DNA from: an uncultured Gemmatimonadota bacterium
GTDB lineage: Bacteria; Gemmatimonadota; Gemmatimonadetes; Gemmatimonadales; Gemmatimonadaceae
Length of the DNA: 7,422 nt
NCBI GenBank assembly: GCA_946887155.1
Contig: CAMPKM010000131.1
Coordinates: 1-7,422 of the forward strand
Direction of reading: 5' to 3'
The number at the start of each line of letters is the position of its first letter. Positions within the stretch are counted from its first letter, which is position 1. Shown in pieces: positions 1 through 6,090 of the stretch. The translations under genes were made by a program, and so were the position numbers. The notes beneath the pieces are model-generated. The model was not told the origin of the DNA. It made no database searches and saw only the letters and a program-made list of their open reading frames with translations.

Positions 1-10
1 GGTGCACACC

Positions 11-27
11 CGTGCCTCGCAGGCACG
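11..27 (-). terminator. Short hairpin after the VOC gene, possible terminator
   Basis: Positions 11-17 and 21-27 form a perfect 7-bp stem (CGTGCCT / AGGCACG) around a 3-base loop. On the minus strand the hairpin starts 8 bases past the stop codon of the VOC gene (36-38), where a terminator would be expected. No T-run follows it, so a classical intrinsic terminator is not supported. It could be a U-tract-less terminator, a 3'-end-stabilising hairpin, or chance in GC-rich DNA. Confidence 0.35.
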
Positions 28-35
28 CGCCGCTA

Positions 36-548
36 TCAGTCGGCTTCGCGCAACAGCGCCTCGAGATCGAGGGCCTCGGTCGTCATGTGCAACGTGCCGT
101 CGGGGTTCATTGGCCACTCGTCGCGCGGGCGGTCGCGATACAACTCGATGCCGTTCCGGTCCGGATCGGCGAGATAAATCGCCTCGCTGACGCCGTGATC
201 GCTGGCGCCCTGGAGCGGGATGCCGCTGTCAACGAGTCGCTTGAGGATGTTGGCCAGATCCTTTCGTGTCGGAAACCGGATGGCGACGTGATAGAGACCC
301 GTCGAGCGGGCCGGCGGCGGACCCGCGTCGCGACTGTGCCACGTATTCAGCCCGATATGATGGTGGTAGCCACCCGCGGAGACAAAGGCGGCGGAGTCCC
401 CGTACATCGCCATCAGTTCGAATCCCAGCACGCCGCAGTAGAACTCGAGCGCCTTGTCAATGCTGGACACCTTCAGGTGCACATGGCCGATGTCGGTGCC
501 TGGCGGGATCGTGCCGGCCGAGGCGTACTTTGCGTTGAGCGGATGCAT
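36..548 (-). CDS. VOC family protein (catechol-2,3-dioxygenase/glyoxalase-like)
   Basis: This 170-residue protein of the vicinal oxygen chelate superfamily is probably a cytoplasmic metal-dependent enzyme; its substrate cannot be read from sequence. It has two beta-alpha-beta-beta-beta modules, at residues about 20-70 and 84-140. The expected metal ligands are visible: His22 or His24 in GHVHL, His87 in LYHVAI and Glu135 in NGIELYRDRP. The segment GGYHHHIGLNTW (59-70) and the DHGVSEAIYLADPD block (117-130) are typical of the CatE-like branch. CatE proteins are often about 285 residues with two domains; this one has a single domain, a common short form. The ATG at 546-548 is chosen because the family homology begins at once (MHPLNAKYASAGTIPPGTDI). 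The frame stays open upstream to 1202, but that stretch is antisense to the next gene and resembles no protein. No Shine-Dalgarno sequence is visible, so the mRNA may be leaderless or weakly initiated. The gene is transcribed away from the plus-strand gene at 687. Confidence 0.88.
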   Translation of the reverse strand: MHPLNAKYASAGTIPPGTDIGHVHLKVSSIDKALEFYCGVLGFELMAMYGDSAAFVSAGGYHHHIGLNTWHSRDAGPPPARSTGLYHVAIRFPTRKDLANILKRLVDSGIPLQGASDHGVSEAIYLADPDRNGIELYRDRPRDEWPMNPDGTLHMTTEALDLEALLREAD

Positions 549-559
549 GTAAGGAAAGC

Positions 560-587
560 GATGGCAGATGGCGGATAACAGAATCGA
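560..587. repeat. Heptamer-periodic tract in the divergent spacer
   Basis: Consecutive 7-base units read GATGGCA, GATGGCG, GATAACA and the more diverged GAATCGA. The tract begins 11 bases upstream of the VOC start codon, inside the 138-base divergent spacer (549-686) that must hold promoters for both neighbours. It could be a decayed short tandem repeat or low-complexity sequence. No strong -35/-10 pair is visible in the spacer. The only other structure there is an 11-base palindrome, TCCTT-C-AAGGA, at 628-638. Confidence 0.45.
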
Positions 588-686
588 ACTTTGGGGATCT
601 GGGAGCACAAGACACGCGAGCGATCGGTCCTTCAAGGAACGACGTGCACGAGGCTGGGTAGCTTGGGCGTCCTCACGGGAGACTCG

Positions 687-1745
687 ATGCGAGTGATCGC
701 GTTGTCGCTGGGACTCAGCCTGAGTACCGCCACGCTTACCGTTCTCGGTGCACAGGGGACGGCGACGGTGTCGGGTGCCATACGCGACGAAGCCGGTGCG
801 CCGGTCCGGGAAGTGCTGGTAGTCGTTGATCCAGATTCCCTGAGTCTTCGCACGAGGACAGGCGCTGACGGCACCTATCGCATCACGGTGCCCACCGGTC
901 GGTTCGAAGTCCGCGTCGTCCGCATCGGCTACCGGCCACAGTCCCGCACGATCGACGTCACTGGATCCGCCCTGGAACTGAACATCACGCTCCAGAGCGT
1001 GGCCATTCCGCTCGCGACCGTCGCGGTGCGCGTGTCCAGGCCGGGGCTGCATGGCACGGTCGTGACGCGGGGCATCGAGTTGCTGCCCCACGAGCCACGT
1101 GCGTTGCGGGGTGCGACCATCGAGGTGCTCAACGAGCCGTTCCGGGTGAAGTCCGAAAACAACGGGAGTTTCAGCGTCCCGCAGCTCGCCGTGGGATCGC
1201 ATACGGTCCTCGTCACGCTCGATCGTTATGCAACGGCCATGGTGCCGGTCACGATTCCACCGGAGGGTGGCATCGAATTGACGTTTACGCTCGACTCGTT
1301 GTATGCCGATTACCAGTTCCGTGAGCAGGACCAGCTACGGCAGATCAGCCGCCGGTTCCTGTACGCCCGCAGTCCAGCCACGTTTGTCTCCGCCCATGAA
1401 CTCGATCAGGACGCGAAGGACCTGCGGGATGGGCTCCGGTTCGCCCACTCGGTTCTTTCGCGCGGCATCATCCTGATGGGCGCGAGCGCCAGGATCTACA
1501 TCGACGGCAAGCCGCAGCCAAGGCTGCAGCTACAGGACATCAAGATGAACGACATGGACATCCAGGGCATTGAAGTGTATCCGTCGAACAGCCTGCAGAC
1601 CGATGGCGGCGTGGTCCCCGGGATCGAAGGCCCCATATTCTCCGGCGGTGAGCGGGGCCGAGGTTCGTTCAGCAAGCGGACGCTGTCGCGGAGCCGGGGC
1701 AATAGAGTCGTGCTGGTAATGATCTGGACGTCCAGGGGGCGATAG
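687..1745 (+). CDS. Exported protein: two carboxypeptidase-regulatory-like domains plus a TonB-plug-like tail
   Basis: The 352-residue product probably goes to the periplasm or outer membrane; its function is unknown. Residues 1-22 form a signal peptide (MRV, hydrophobic core, LGA before QGT). Residues 25-103 are a carboxypeptidase-regulatory-like beta-sandwich (VSGAIRDEAGAPV, then TGADGTYRITVPTG and VRVVRIGYRP). A second, more diverged copy spans about 123-202, with NNGSFSVPQLAVGSHTV as the corresponding turn. Residues 225-301 resemble a TonB-receptor plug (RIYIDGKPQPRL followed by MDIQGIEVYPSN). The protein ends soon after in VVLVMIW, with no beta-barrel; TonB-dependent receptors usually run to 700 or more residues. 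Such barrel-less proteins are frequent in Gemmatimonadota. The ATG at 687 is preferred over an upstream ATG at 591 because it starts the signal peptide and has GGGAGA at 677-682. Partners cannot be inferred from the neighbours. Confidence 0.8.
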   Translation: MRVIALSLGLSLSTATLTVLGAQGTATVSGAIRDEAGAPVREVLVVVDPDSLSLRTRTGADGTYRITVPTGRFEVRVVRIGYRPQSRTIDVTGSALELNITLQSVAIPLATVAVRVSRPGLHGTVVTRGIELLPHEPRALRGATIEVLNEPFRVKSENNGSFSVPQLAVGSHTVLVTLDRYATAMVPVTIPPEGGIELTFTLDSLYADYQFREQDQLRQISRRFLYARSPATFVSAHELDQDAKDLRDGLRFAHSVLSRGIILMGASARIYIDGKPQPRLQLQDIKMNDMDIQGIEVYPSNSLQTDGGVVPGIEGPIFSGGERGRGSFSKRTLSRSRGNRVVLVMIWTSRGR

Positions 1746-1951
1746 TCTGCCGCGGGCTGAGATGTTCCGGATGGTCGCGGCCGGTCAACAGCCGGGAACT
1801 GCGAGTCACCGCGCATGAACGCGAATGAATCGAGTGTATTCGAGACGTCGTAGTTCCGTCGGCGTGAGTCTCGAGGGTGCCACAGGATCGGCCAGGGGCT
1901 TCTGTATCAAGCAATGCGTAGATTCTTCCTTTACGACTGTGCCGCGGCTTT

Positions 1952-1978
1952 TGCCCCGTGCCCCGTGCCCTTGCCCCA
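1952..1978. repeat. TGCCCCG heptamer-like tract
   Basis: Units read TGCCCCG (1952-1958), TGCCCCG (1959-1965), TGCCCT (1966-1971, one base short) and TGCCCCA (1972-1978). Related TGCCTC and TGCGG follow at 1982-1991. The tract lies about 40 bases upstream of the asparaginase ribosome site. It resembles in form the heptanucleotide short tandem repeats known from cyanobacteria, which are a different sequence. It may be a degraded dispersed repeat. Confidence 0.55.
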
Positions 1979-2020
1979 TCTGCCTCTGCGGTTCAACCAC
2001 TGGACGAACCCAGTAACGAC

Positions 2021-2025
2021 AGGAG
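2021..2025 (+). promoter_or_regulatory. Ribosome binding site (AGGAG)
   Basis: AGGAG lies 5 bases before the ATG at 2031. It decides this start over the in-frame upstream ATG at 1914 and over the second Met of the protein at 2046. Confidence 0.8.
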
Positions 2026-2030
2026 CCATC

Positions 2031-3206
2031 ATGATTAACGCACCGATGAATCGACGCGGATTCCTGAAACACACGTCGACGGCCGTCGCGTTAGGCGCGG
2101 TCCTGCCGGGCACGGCGGAGACCGCCTTTCCGGCTCCGGCCATCCAGACGCGGACCGTCAAACCCGTTGTCATCTCGGACTTCTCCGGCTTCAGCCACCG
2201 CAACGGCGGTACGGACAACGCCGTCGAGCGCGCGTTCAGGCGCATGACGGAAGGCAAGGATGTCCTCGACGCGCTGATCGAGGGCGTCAACATCCCCGAG
2301 CTGGACCCGGAGGAAACCGGCGTCGGCTACGGGTCGCTGCCTAACGCTGACGGCGTCATCCAGCTCGATGCCTCCTGCATGCATGGCCCGAAGAAGCGGG
2401 CCGGTGCCGTCGCCGCCATCGAAGGCGTGCGCACGCCTTCCATCGTGGCGCGGATGGTGGCCGACCATACCGACCACCACCTGCTCGCCGGCCAGGGGGC
2501 CCGGGAATTCGCCCGCGCCATGGGCGTCGGCATCGAGGAAGACCTCAATACCGCCCGCTCCCGCCAGCTCTGGCTGGAGTGGCGTCGCCGGCTCGATCCC
2601 GATCACTGGCTCGACCCGAATGGGCCGCCTCGCCGCCCACCGCCTCACGAGCGCGATCCCGGTTTCGCCGATCGGGCCCTCCAGGCGGGACTCTCCATGG
2701 TCCGCGACGGGCTGATCCCGGAAGGAAGCTTCTGGGGAACCATCAACTGCAACGGCATCGGGCCTAACGGGGACATCTGCGGCGTCACGACCACGAGCGG
2801 CCTGGCCTGGAAAATCCCCGGACGCGTCGGCGACTCTCCGATACTGGGCGCCGGGCTCTATGTCGACAACGATGTCGGCGCCGCCGGATCGACCGGGCGC
2901 GGAGAGGCGAACCTGTTCAACCTCAGCTCCTTCCTGATCGTGGAGTCGATGCGGCGAGGCATGGCACCGAAGGACGCGGGCATGGAGGCACTCCGGCGCA
3001 TCAAGGCCAACACGGTGGAACGCCGTCTGCTCAACAGCGGCGGCAACCCGAACTTCAACATCCGGTTTTTTGTCCTCAACAAGCGCGGCGAAGCAGCCGG
3101 TGTCGCCATGTACCATTCGGGTGAAACCAAGTACGCTTTGTGCGGTGAAAACGGCGCCTCATCACCCGAACTGGAACCTCTCCTGCCGGGGAACCCGTCT
3201 GACTAG
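2031..3206 (+). CDS. N4-(beta-N-acetylglucosaminyl)-L-asparaginase family Ntn-hydrolase, Tat-exported
   Basis: This 391-residue member of the aspartylglucosaminidase/isoaspartyl-peptidase family (MEROPS T2) would cleave the GlcNAc-Asn bond of glycoasparagines or related beta-aspartyl amides. Residues 6-13 carry a twin-arginine motif (MNRRGFLK) followed by a hydrophobic stretch and an Ala-Pro-rich cleavage region near 33-38, so export of the folded enzyme is likely. The precursor should self-cleave before Thr237 (WGTINC), giving an N-terminal alpha chain and a beta chain starting with Thr. The active-site set aligns with human AGA at a constant offset of 31: Thr237 (206), Thr255 in VTTTSG (224), Arg265 and Asp268 in GRVGDSP (234, 237), Thr288-Gly289 in GSTGRGE (257, 258). 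The residue before the nucleophile is Gly236 rather than the usual Asp. LPNADGVIQLDASCMHG (103-119) and TPSIVARMVADHTDHH (135-150) are further family blocks. The exact substrate is inferred only. The next gene starts 38 bases downstream. Confidence 0.9.
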   Translation: MINAPMNRRGFLKHTSTAVALGAVLPGTAETAFPAPAIQTRTVKPVVISDFSGFSHRNGGTDNAVERAFRRMTEGKDVLDALIEGVNIPELDPEETGVGYGSLPNADGVIQLDASCMHGPKKRAGAVAAIEGVRTPSIVARMVADHTDHHLLAGQGAREFARAMGVGIEEDLNTARSRQLWLEWRRRLDPDHWLDPNGPPRRPPPHERDPGFADRALQAGLSMVRDGLIPEGSFWGTINCNGIGPNGDICGVTTTSGLAWKIPGRVGDSPILGAGLYVDNDVGAAGSTGRGEANLFNLSSFLIVESMRRGMAPKDAGMEALRRIKANTVERRLLNSGGNPNFNIRFFVLNKRGEAAGVAMYHSGETKYALCGENGASSPELEPLLPGNPSD

Positions 3207-3244
3207 CATGTAACCCGCAGGGCCTCCTTTACGTAGGACAGGCT

Positions 3245-3925
3245 ATGCAACAGCCGCAGGAAGTCAGAATCGAGACGTCACCAACCGGGGGCGTGCAAAT
3301 CATCACCCCCCGGGCGGACCTCCCCATGCGTCCCCTTACGAATCGCGAGATGGACGCGATTCGCGAACGCCGCAGCGACATCTCCAGCCAGCTGACCTCG
3401 GCCATGGATCGCCGGAACAACATGATCGAGGAGATGAACGAAGCGCCGGCCGCCGCCCAGCAGGGCTACCTGGGCCAGATCCAGCTCCTCGATCAGCGTA
3501 TCGTTGCCATCGAGCGCGACATGGAAGAATCCGGCCGCATGCTGCGAACCGGCCTGACCGTGGACAACGGCACCCCACTCGTCGCCCAGCCCGACCGTGG
3601 ATTCGAGGGCATGAGCGAAGATGCGCAGATCGCAATCGGCGTCTCGTTCTCGCTGTTCTTTCTCCTGCCGCTGGCCATCGGCATGACGAGACTCATGTGG
3701 CGGCGCGCTCGACGAAAGGACACGGCGCGGCCTTCGCCAGAAAACGACGCCCGGATGGAGCGCCTCGAACAGGCCGTCGACGCCATTGCCATCGAGATCG
3801 AACGCGTTGGCGAATCCCAGCGCTACCAGCAGAAAGTGCTGGCCGAGGCGAACATGATGCCGGCGATGAGTTCATCGCGCGCCCCAGATCCGGTCCGCAT
3901 CTCCGACTACTCGCGCGACGGCTGA
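3245..3925 (+). CDS. Hypothetical coiled-coil protein with one membrane span
   Basis: I do not recognise a named family. The 226-residue protein has a charged N-terminal half with two probable helical/coiled-coil stretches (about 33-66 and 76-101, rich in Glu, Arg, Gln and Met). A linker follows, then one strongly hydrophobic segment at 128-150 (IAIGVSFSLFFLLPLAIGMT) and the basic stop-transfer run RRARRK at 153-158. A second helical stretch (about 169-201, MERLEQAVDAIAIEIERV) has heptad-like hydrophobic spacing. There is no signal peptide. By the positive-inside rule the C-terminal helix should be cytoplasmic and the N-terminal half outside, but the orientation is inferred. The ATG at 3245 is preceded by AGGA (3235-3238) at 6 bases. 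It lies 38 bases after the asparaginase with no terminator between them, so co-transcription is plausible. A scaffolding or oligomerising membrane protein is the most that can be proposed. Confidence 0.72.
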   Translation: MQQPQEVRIETSPTGGVQIITPRADLPMRPLTNREMDAIRERRSDISSQLTSAMDRRNNMIEEMNEAPAAAQQGYLGQIQLLDQRIVAIERDMEESGRMLRTGLTVDNGTPLVAQPDRGFEGMSEDAQIAIGVSFSLFFLLPLAIGMTRLMWRRARRKDTARPSPENDARMERLEQAVDAIAIEIERVGESQRYQQKVLAEANMMPAMSSSRAPDPVRISDYSRDG

Positions 3926-3936
3926 TATCACGCTCA

Positions 3937-3974
3937 GTGACGACGGTCACATGCCGGCCGGCTCCTCGGCTGGC
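3937..3974 (+). terminator. Two adjacent GC-rich hairpins, possible terminator region
   Basis: Just past the stop at 3923-3925, GTGAC-GACG-GTCAC (3937-3950) forms a perfect 5-bp stem. GCCGGC and GCTGGC (3957-3962 and 3969-3974) form a 6-bp stem with one G-T pair and a 6-base loop. No T-run follows either hairpin, so intrinsic termination is uncertain. The position at the end of the asparaginase/coiled-coil pair fits a transcript end. The rest of the spacer to 4087 shows nothing I can name. Confidence 0.3.
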
Positions 3975-4087
3975 TCGACCGCAACGCTGGCGGACAATTT
4001 CGGTGGGGGCGAACCGCTCAGGTGTCAGACGGGTAGTGGGTCTGTCCATGCCCTGATAGCATTCGTCCATACCGACCAGGCGCGCTG

Positions 4088-5656
4088 ATGCTCCGAACAC
4101 TGGCTCTCTTCCCGGCGTTGTTCTGCTGCCTGATAGCGTGCAGCTCCGATGACATCGTTGACCCGCCCACGAACGGGAATCCTCCGGTCAATCCTCCCGG
4201 CAATCCGCCGGAAAATCCGTCGCCGGGCTTTTCCGTTCTCACGTTCCTGAACGGATCGCAGAGCACCGCCTTCAACCAGGTCCGCGACGTCGCGGTCGAT
4301 GCCACGGGCAACATCTACGTCACCGGCGGCACCTCGGACCCGAATTTTCCCACCACGCCTAACGCTTTCCAGCGGTCGTTCGGGCAGGGGCAGTCGTCCA
4401 CCTCGACAGGTTCCCAGGGCAACTGGGACGTGTTCGTCATGAAAATTTCCGCCGGCGGCCAGCTCCTCTGGTCGACGCTCCTCGGCGGAGGCAATTACGA
4501 TCGAGCGTACGCGCTCGAGGTGGACGCCAGCGGCGTCTATGTCGGCGGGCGGGCCGGGAGCGGCTTCCCCACCACGGCGGGCGTGATCCAGCCTGGCTTT
4601 GCGGGAGACAACGTGGTCTCCGCGACTTACGGAAAGCAGGATGGGTTCATCGCCAAGCTGTCGCTGGACGGTACGTCGCTGGTGTGGGCGACGTACTTCG
4701 GCGGCCCGGCCGACGAATTCCTGCGGGACATTGTCGTCGGCCAGAACGGCGACGTCCATCTCGCGGTTTCCATCGCGAAGGCGTCATTCCCACACATAAC
4801 GCCGGCGGCGTATCAGGCCAACCATCGTGGGTCGAGCGACGGCGCCGTTTGCCGGCTCGACGCCGCGGCGACGATCATCCGCTGGTGCACGTACGTGGGC
4901 GGCTCGGGCCACGACGGGGAGGCGCCCAGCGTCAGGTTAGATGCCTCCGGGAACGTGTATTACCTGCAGAGCCTGTCCTCGGCGGACGCGCCGGTGACCT
5001 CCGGCGCCATGCAGCCGCATCCTGGTGGAGACGTTGACCAGCACCTCTCGAAGTTCTCTCCACAGGGGTCCCTGATATTCGCCACCTACTTTGGCGGCAG
5101 CGGAAGGGACGGTGGAGAAACGCATAACCTGTGGGTCACGCCTGGTGGCGAATCATACCTTGCCGCACGTACGACATCGTCAAACCTGCCCACGACGAGT
5201 GGCGCCCTGCGGCGAACGTTGTCCGGGAACTCCGACGCGTTCGTCGCCCGGATTTCCTCCGATGGGGGACAGCTCCTCGCGTCAACGTATCTCGGCGGCA
5301 GTGGCAATGACGAGGCGCAAGGACTCGGCTTCGATGGCGACGGCAACGTCGTCGTGTCCGGCGGAACCTTCAGCAGCGATTTCCCCGGACTCACGGATGC
5401 TCCGCAGGCCGTGAAGGCCGGAAGCCAGGATGGGTTCGTAGCGCTGCTACCGCCCGGATTGGGGAGTGTACGCGCCACGTTTATCGGCGGTGGATCCGAC
5501 GACTTCGCGCGGGCGGTCGCGTTTGACGCCACGCGAAATACGGCATATACCGGCGGCGTCACCGGGTCCACCGACTTCCCGACCAACGCGGCTTCCTTCC
5601 TGCGGCACCACTCCGGGGCGGAAGACGCCTTCCTTGCCGGGTGGCGGCTGCGCTGA
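4088..5656 (+). CDS. SBBP-repeat beta-propeller lipoprotein
   Basis: The 522-residue protein starts with a lipoprotein signal peptide whose lipobox is LIAC, with Cys18 as the lipidated residue. Serine at +2 (Ser19) suggests outer-membrane sorting by the E. coli rule. Residues 24-47 are a Pro/Asn-rich tether (repeated NPP). The remainder is seven SBBP-type units, each opening with a (S/A)TYxGGSGxD-like motif at residues 51, 129, 201, 267, 332, 399 and 463. Each continues through VDxxGNxYVxG and FPTTxGAxQ to DxFVAKxS. Unit length falls from about 78 to about 64 residues. The last unit ends in DAFLAGWRLR, so the final strand is complete. SBBP proteins are predicted beta-propellers of unknown biochemical role, often exported; binding or adhesion at the cell surface is inference. 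The ATG at 4088 has only a weak AGG (4078-4080) before it, but the signal peptide fixes the start. It seems to be its own transcription unit. Confidence 0.85.
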   Translation: MLRTLALFPALFCCLIACSSDDIVDPPTNGNPPVNPPGNPPENPSPGFSVLTFLNGSQSTAFNQVRDVAVDATGNIYVTGGTSDPNFPTTPNAFQRSFGQGQSSTSTGSQGNWDVFVMKISAGGQLLWSTLLGGGNYDRAYALEVDASGVYVGGRAGSGFPTTAGVIQPGFAGDNVVSATYGKQDGFIAKLSLDGTSLVWATYFGGPADEFLRDIVVGQNGDVHLAVSIAKASFPHITPAAYQANHRGSSDGAVCRLDAAATIIRWCTYVGGSGHDGEAPSVRLDASGNVYYLQSLSSADAPVTSGAMQPHPGGDVDQHLSKFSPQGSLIFATYFGGSGRDGGETHNLWVTPGGESYLAARTTSSNLPTTSGALRRTLSGNSDAFVARISSDGGQLLASTYLGGSGNDEAQGLGFDGDGNVVVSGGTFSSDFPGLTDAPQAVKAGSQDGFVALLPPGLGSVRATFIGGGSDDFARAVAFDATRNTAYTGGVTGSTDFPTNAASFLRHHSGAEDAFLAGWRLR

Positions 5657-5675
5657 CGGAAACGCATCCCTTCTC

Positions 5676-5702
5676 TTGACAGCTACAGAACGGTGACACA
5701 CT
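5676..5702 (+). promoter_or_regulatory. Candidate promoter for padR and the permease
   Basis: A perfect TTGACA -35 box lies at 5676-5681. The best -10 candidate is CACACT at 5697-5702, matching TATAAT at three of six positions with a short 15-base spacing; no better -10 is visible. TGACA occurs twice (5677-5681 and 5694-5698), 17 bases apart. The site lies 19 bases after the stop of the lipoprotein gene and upstream of the dyad at 5706-5721. Confidence 0.45.
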
Positions 5703-5705
5703 CTT

Positions 5706-5721
5706 CTGTCGAAAGCGACAG
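5706..5721 (+). promoter_or_regulatory. Dyad between promoter and padR, candidate PadR operator
   Basis: CTGTCG-AAAG-CGACAG is a perfect 6-bp inverted repeat with a 4-base centre; two further flanking positions can pair (T-G, then T-A). The outer half-sites CTGT and ACAG are separated by 8 bases. That is the same geometry as the ATGT-N8-ACAT element described for PadR-family repressors. It sits just after the candidate -10 box and before the ribosome site, where a bound repressor would block transcription. It could instead act as an RNA hairpin in the leader. Confidence 0.45.
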
Positions 5722-5733
5722 GAACACCGATCC

Positions 5734-5737
5734 GGAG
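5734..5737 (+). promoter_or_regulatory. Ribosome binding site (GGAG) that fixes the GTG start of padR
   Basis: GGAG lies 5 bases before the GTG at 5743. It supports this non-ATG start; the first in-frame ATG is inside the winged-helix domain (residue 27) and would destroy it. Confidence 0.7.
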
Positions 5738-5742
5738 CTGCC

Positions 5743-6078
5743 GTGCCGCCCAAACCGCCGACTGATGCCCTGCGCGGGTCGTTGGACCTGCTGGTCCTGA
5801 AGACCCTCTCCCTCACCCCGATGCACGGGTGGGGCATCAGCCAGCGCATCCAGCAGTTCTCCGAGGGCATGCTGGAGGTCAACCAGGGGTCGCTCTACCC
5901 TGCCCTGCAACGGATGGAAAAGTCGGGCCTGATCACCAGTGCCTGGGGGGTTACCGATAACAATCGGCAGGCCCGCTTCTACCGCATCACCGCCAGCGGG
6001 CGTCGCGCGTTGGGCTCGGAGGTCGACGCCTGGCGCGCCTTTTCGGCCGGCCTCGAGGCCGTCCTGCGCGCCACCTGA
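5743..6078 (+). CDS. PadR family transcriptional regulator
   Basis: This is a 111-residue cytoplasmic DNA-binding protein, the short PadR type typically found immediately before ADOP permeases. The winged helix-turn-helix covers residues about 10-90: LRGSLDLLVLKTLSL (10-24), HGWGISQRI (28-36), then the recognition-helix block VNQGSLYPALQRMEKSGLI (46-64). The wing follows, ending in RFYRITASGRRAL (78-90). The C-terminal helix (91-110) is the usual short dimerisation helix. The start is GTG with GGAG before it. The gene stops 12 bases before the permease in the same reading frame, so the two are almost certainly co-transcribed. PadR regulators usually repress neighbouring transporter genes and their own, and the dyad at 5706-5721 fits that. 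The effector is unknown. Confidence 0.92.
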   Translation: MPPKPPTDALRGSLDLLVLKTLSLTPMHGWGISQRIQQFSEGMLEVNQGSLYPALQRMEKSGLITSAWGVTDNNRQARFYRITASGRRALGSEVDAWRAFSAGLEAVLRAT

Positions 6079-6090
6079 CCGGCAGATCAC

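Larger units (their letters stand above)
1746..2030. other. Gene-free spacer upstream of the asparaginase
   Basis: I see no gene here. Short open frames at 1806-2072 (minus) and 1825-2016 (plus) look like no protein and have no ribosome site. The spacer holds a pyrimidine-rich TGCCCCG repeat tract at 1952-1978 and, at its end, the AGGAG ribosome site of the next gene. I could not place a convincing promoter or an intrinsic terminator for the gene ending at 1745. Confidence 0.6.

Noticed and set aside
1..10. GGTG-CA-CACC mini-hairpin and GTGCAC palindrome at the window edge
   Set aside because: Only four base pairs with a two-base loop, and the sequence beyond the window is not visible.
628..638. 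11-base palindrome TCCTT-C-AAGGA as an operator
   Set aside because: Too short, the next flanking pair mismatches, and there is no recognisable promoter beside it; expected by chance at this length.
549..1202. Upstream extension of the VOC frame on the minus strand (388-residue open frame in total)
   Set aside because: The extension is antisense to the signal-peptide and first-domain region of the plus-strand gene, has no protein-like composition, and VOC homology begins exactly at the ATG at 546-548.
2091..3116. 341-residue open frame on the minus strand opposite the asparaginase
   Set aside because: A typical high-GC shadow frame: Ala/Gly/Arg/Asp-rich, no recognisable motif, no ribosome site, and it lies opposite a strongly supported gene.
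4174..4222. Possible short tandem DNA repeat in the lipoprotein (AATCCTCC / AATCCGCC)
   Set aside because: It is explained by the Pro/Asn-rich tether coding (NPP repeats) and is imperfect at the DNA level; it is not a separate element.
4025..4759. 244-residue minus-strand open frame overlapping the SBBP lipoprotein start
   Set aside because: Shadow of the SBBP frame; the repeated Arg/Gly-rich residues mirror the SBBP nucleotide repeats.
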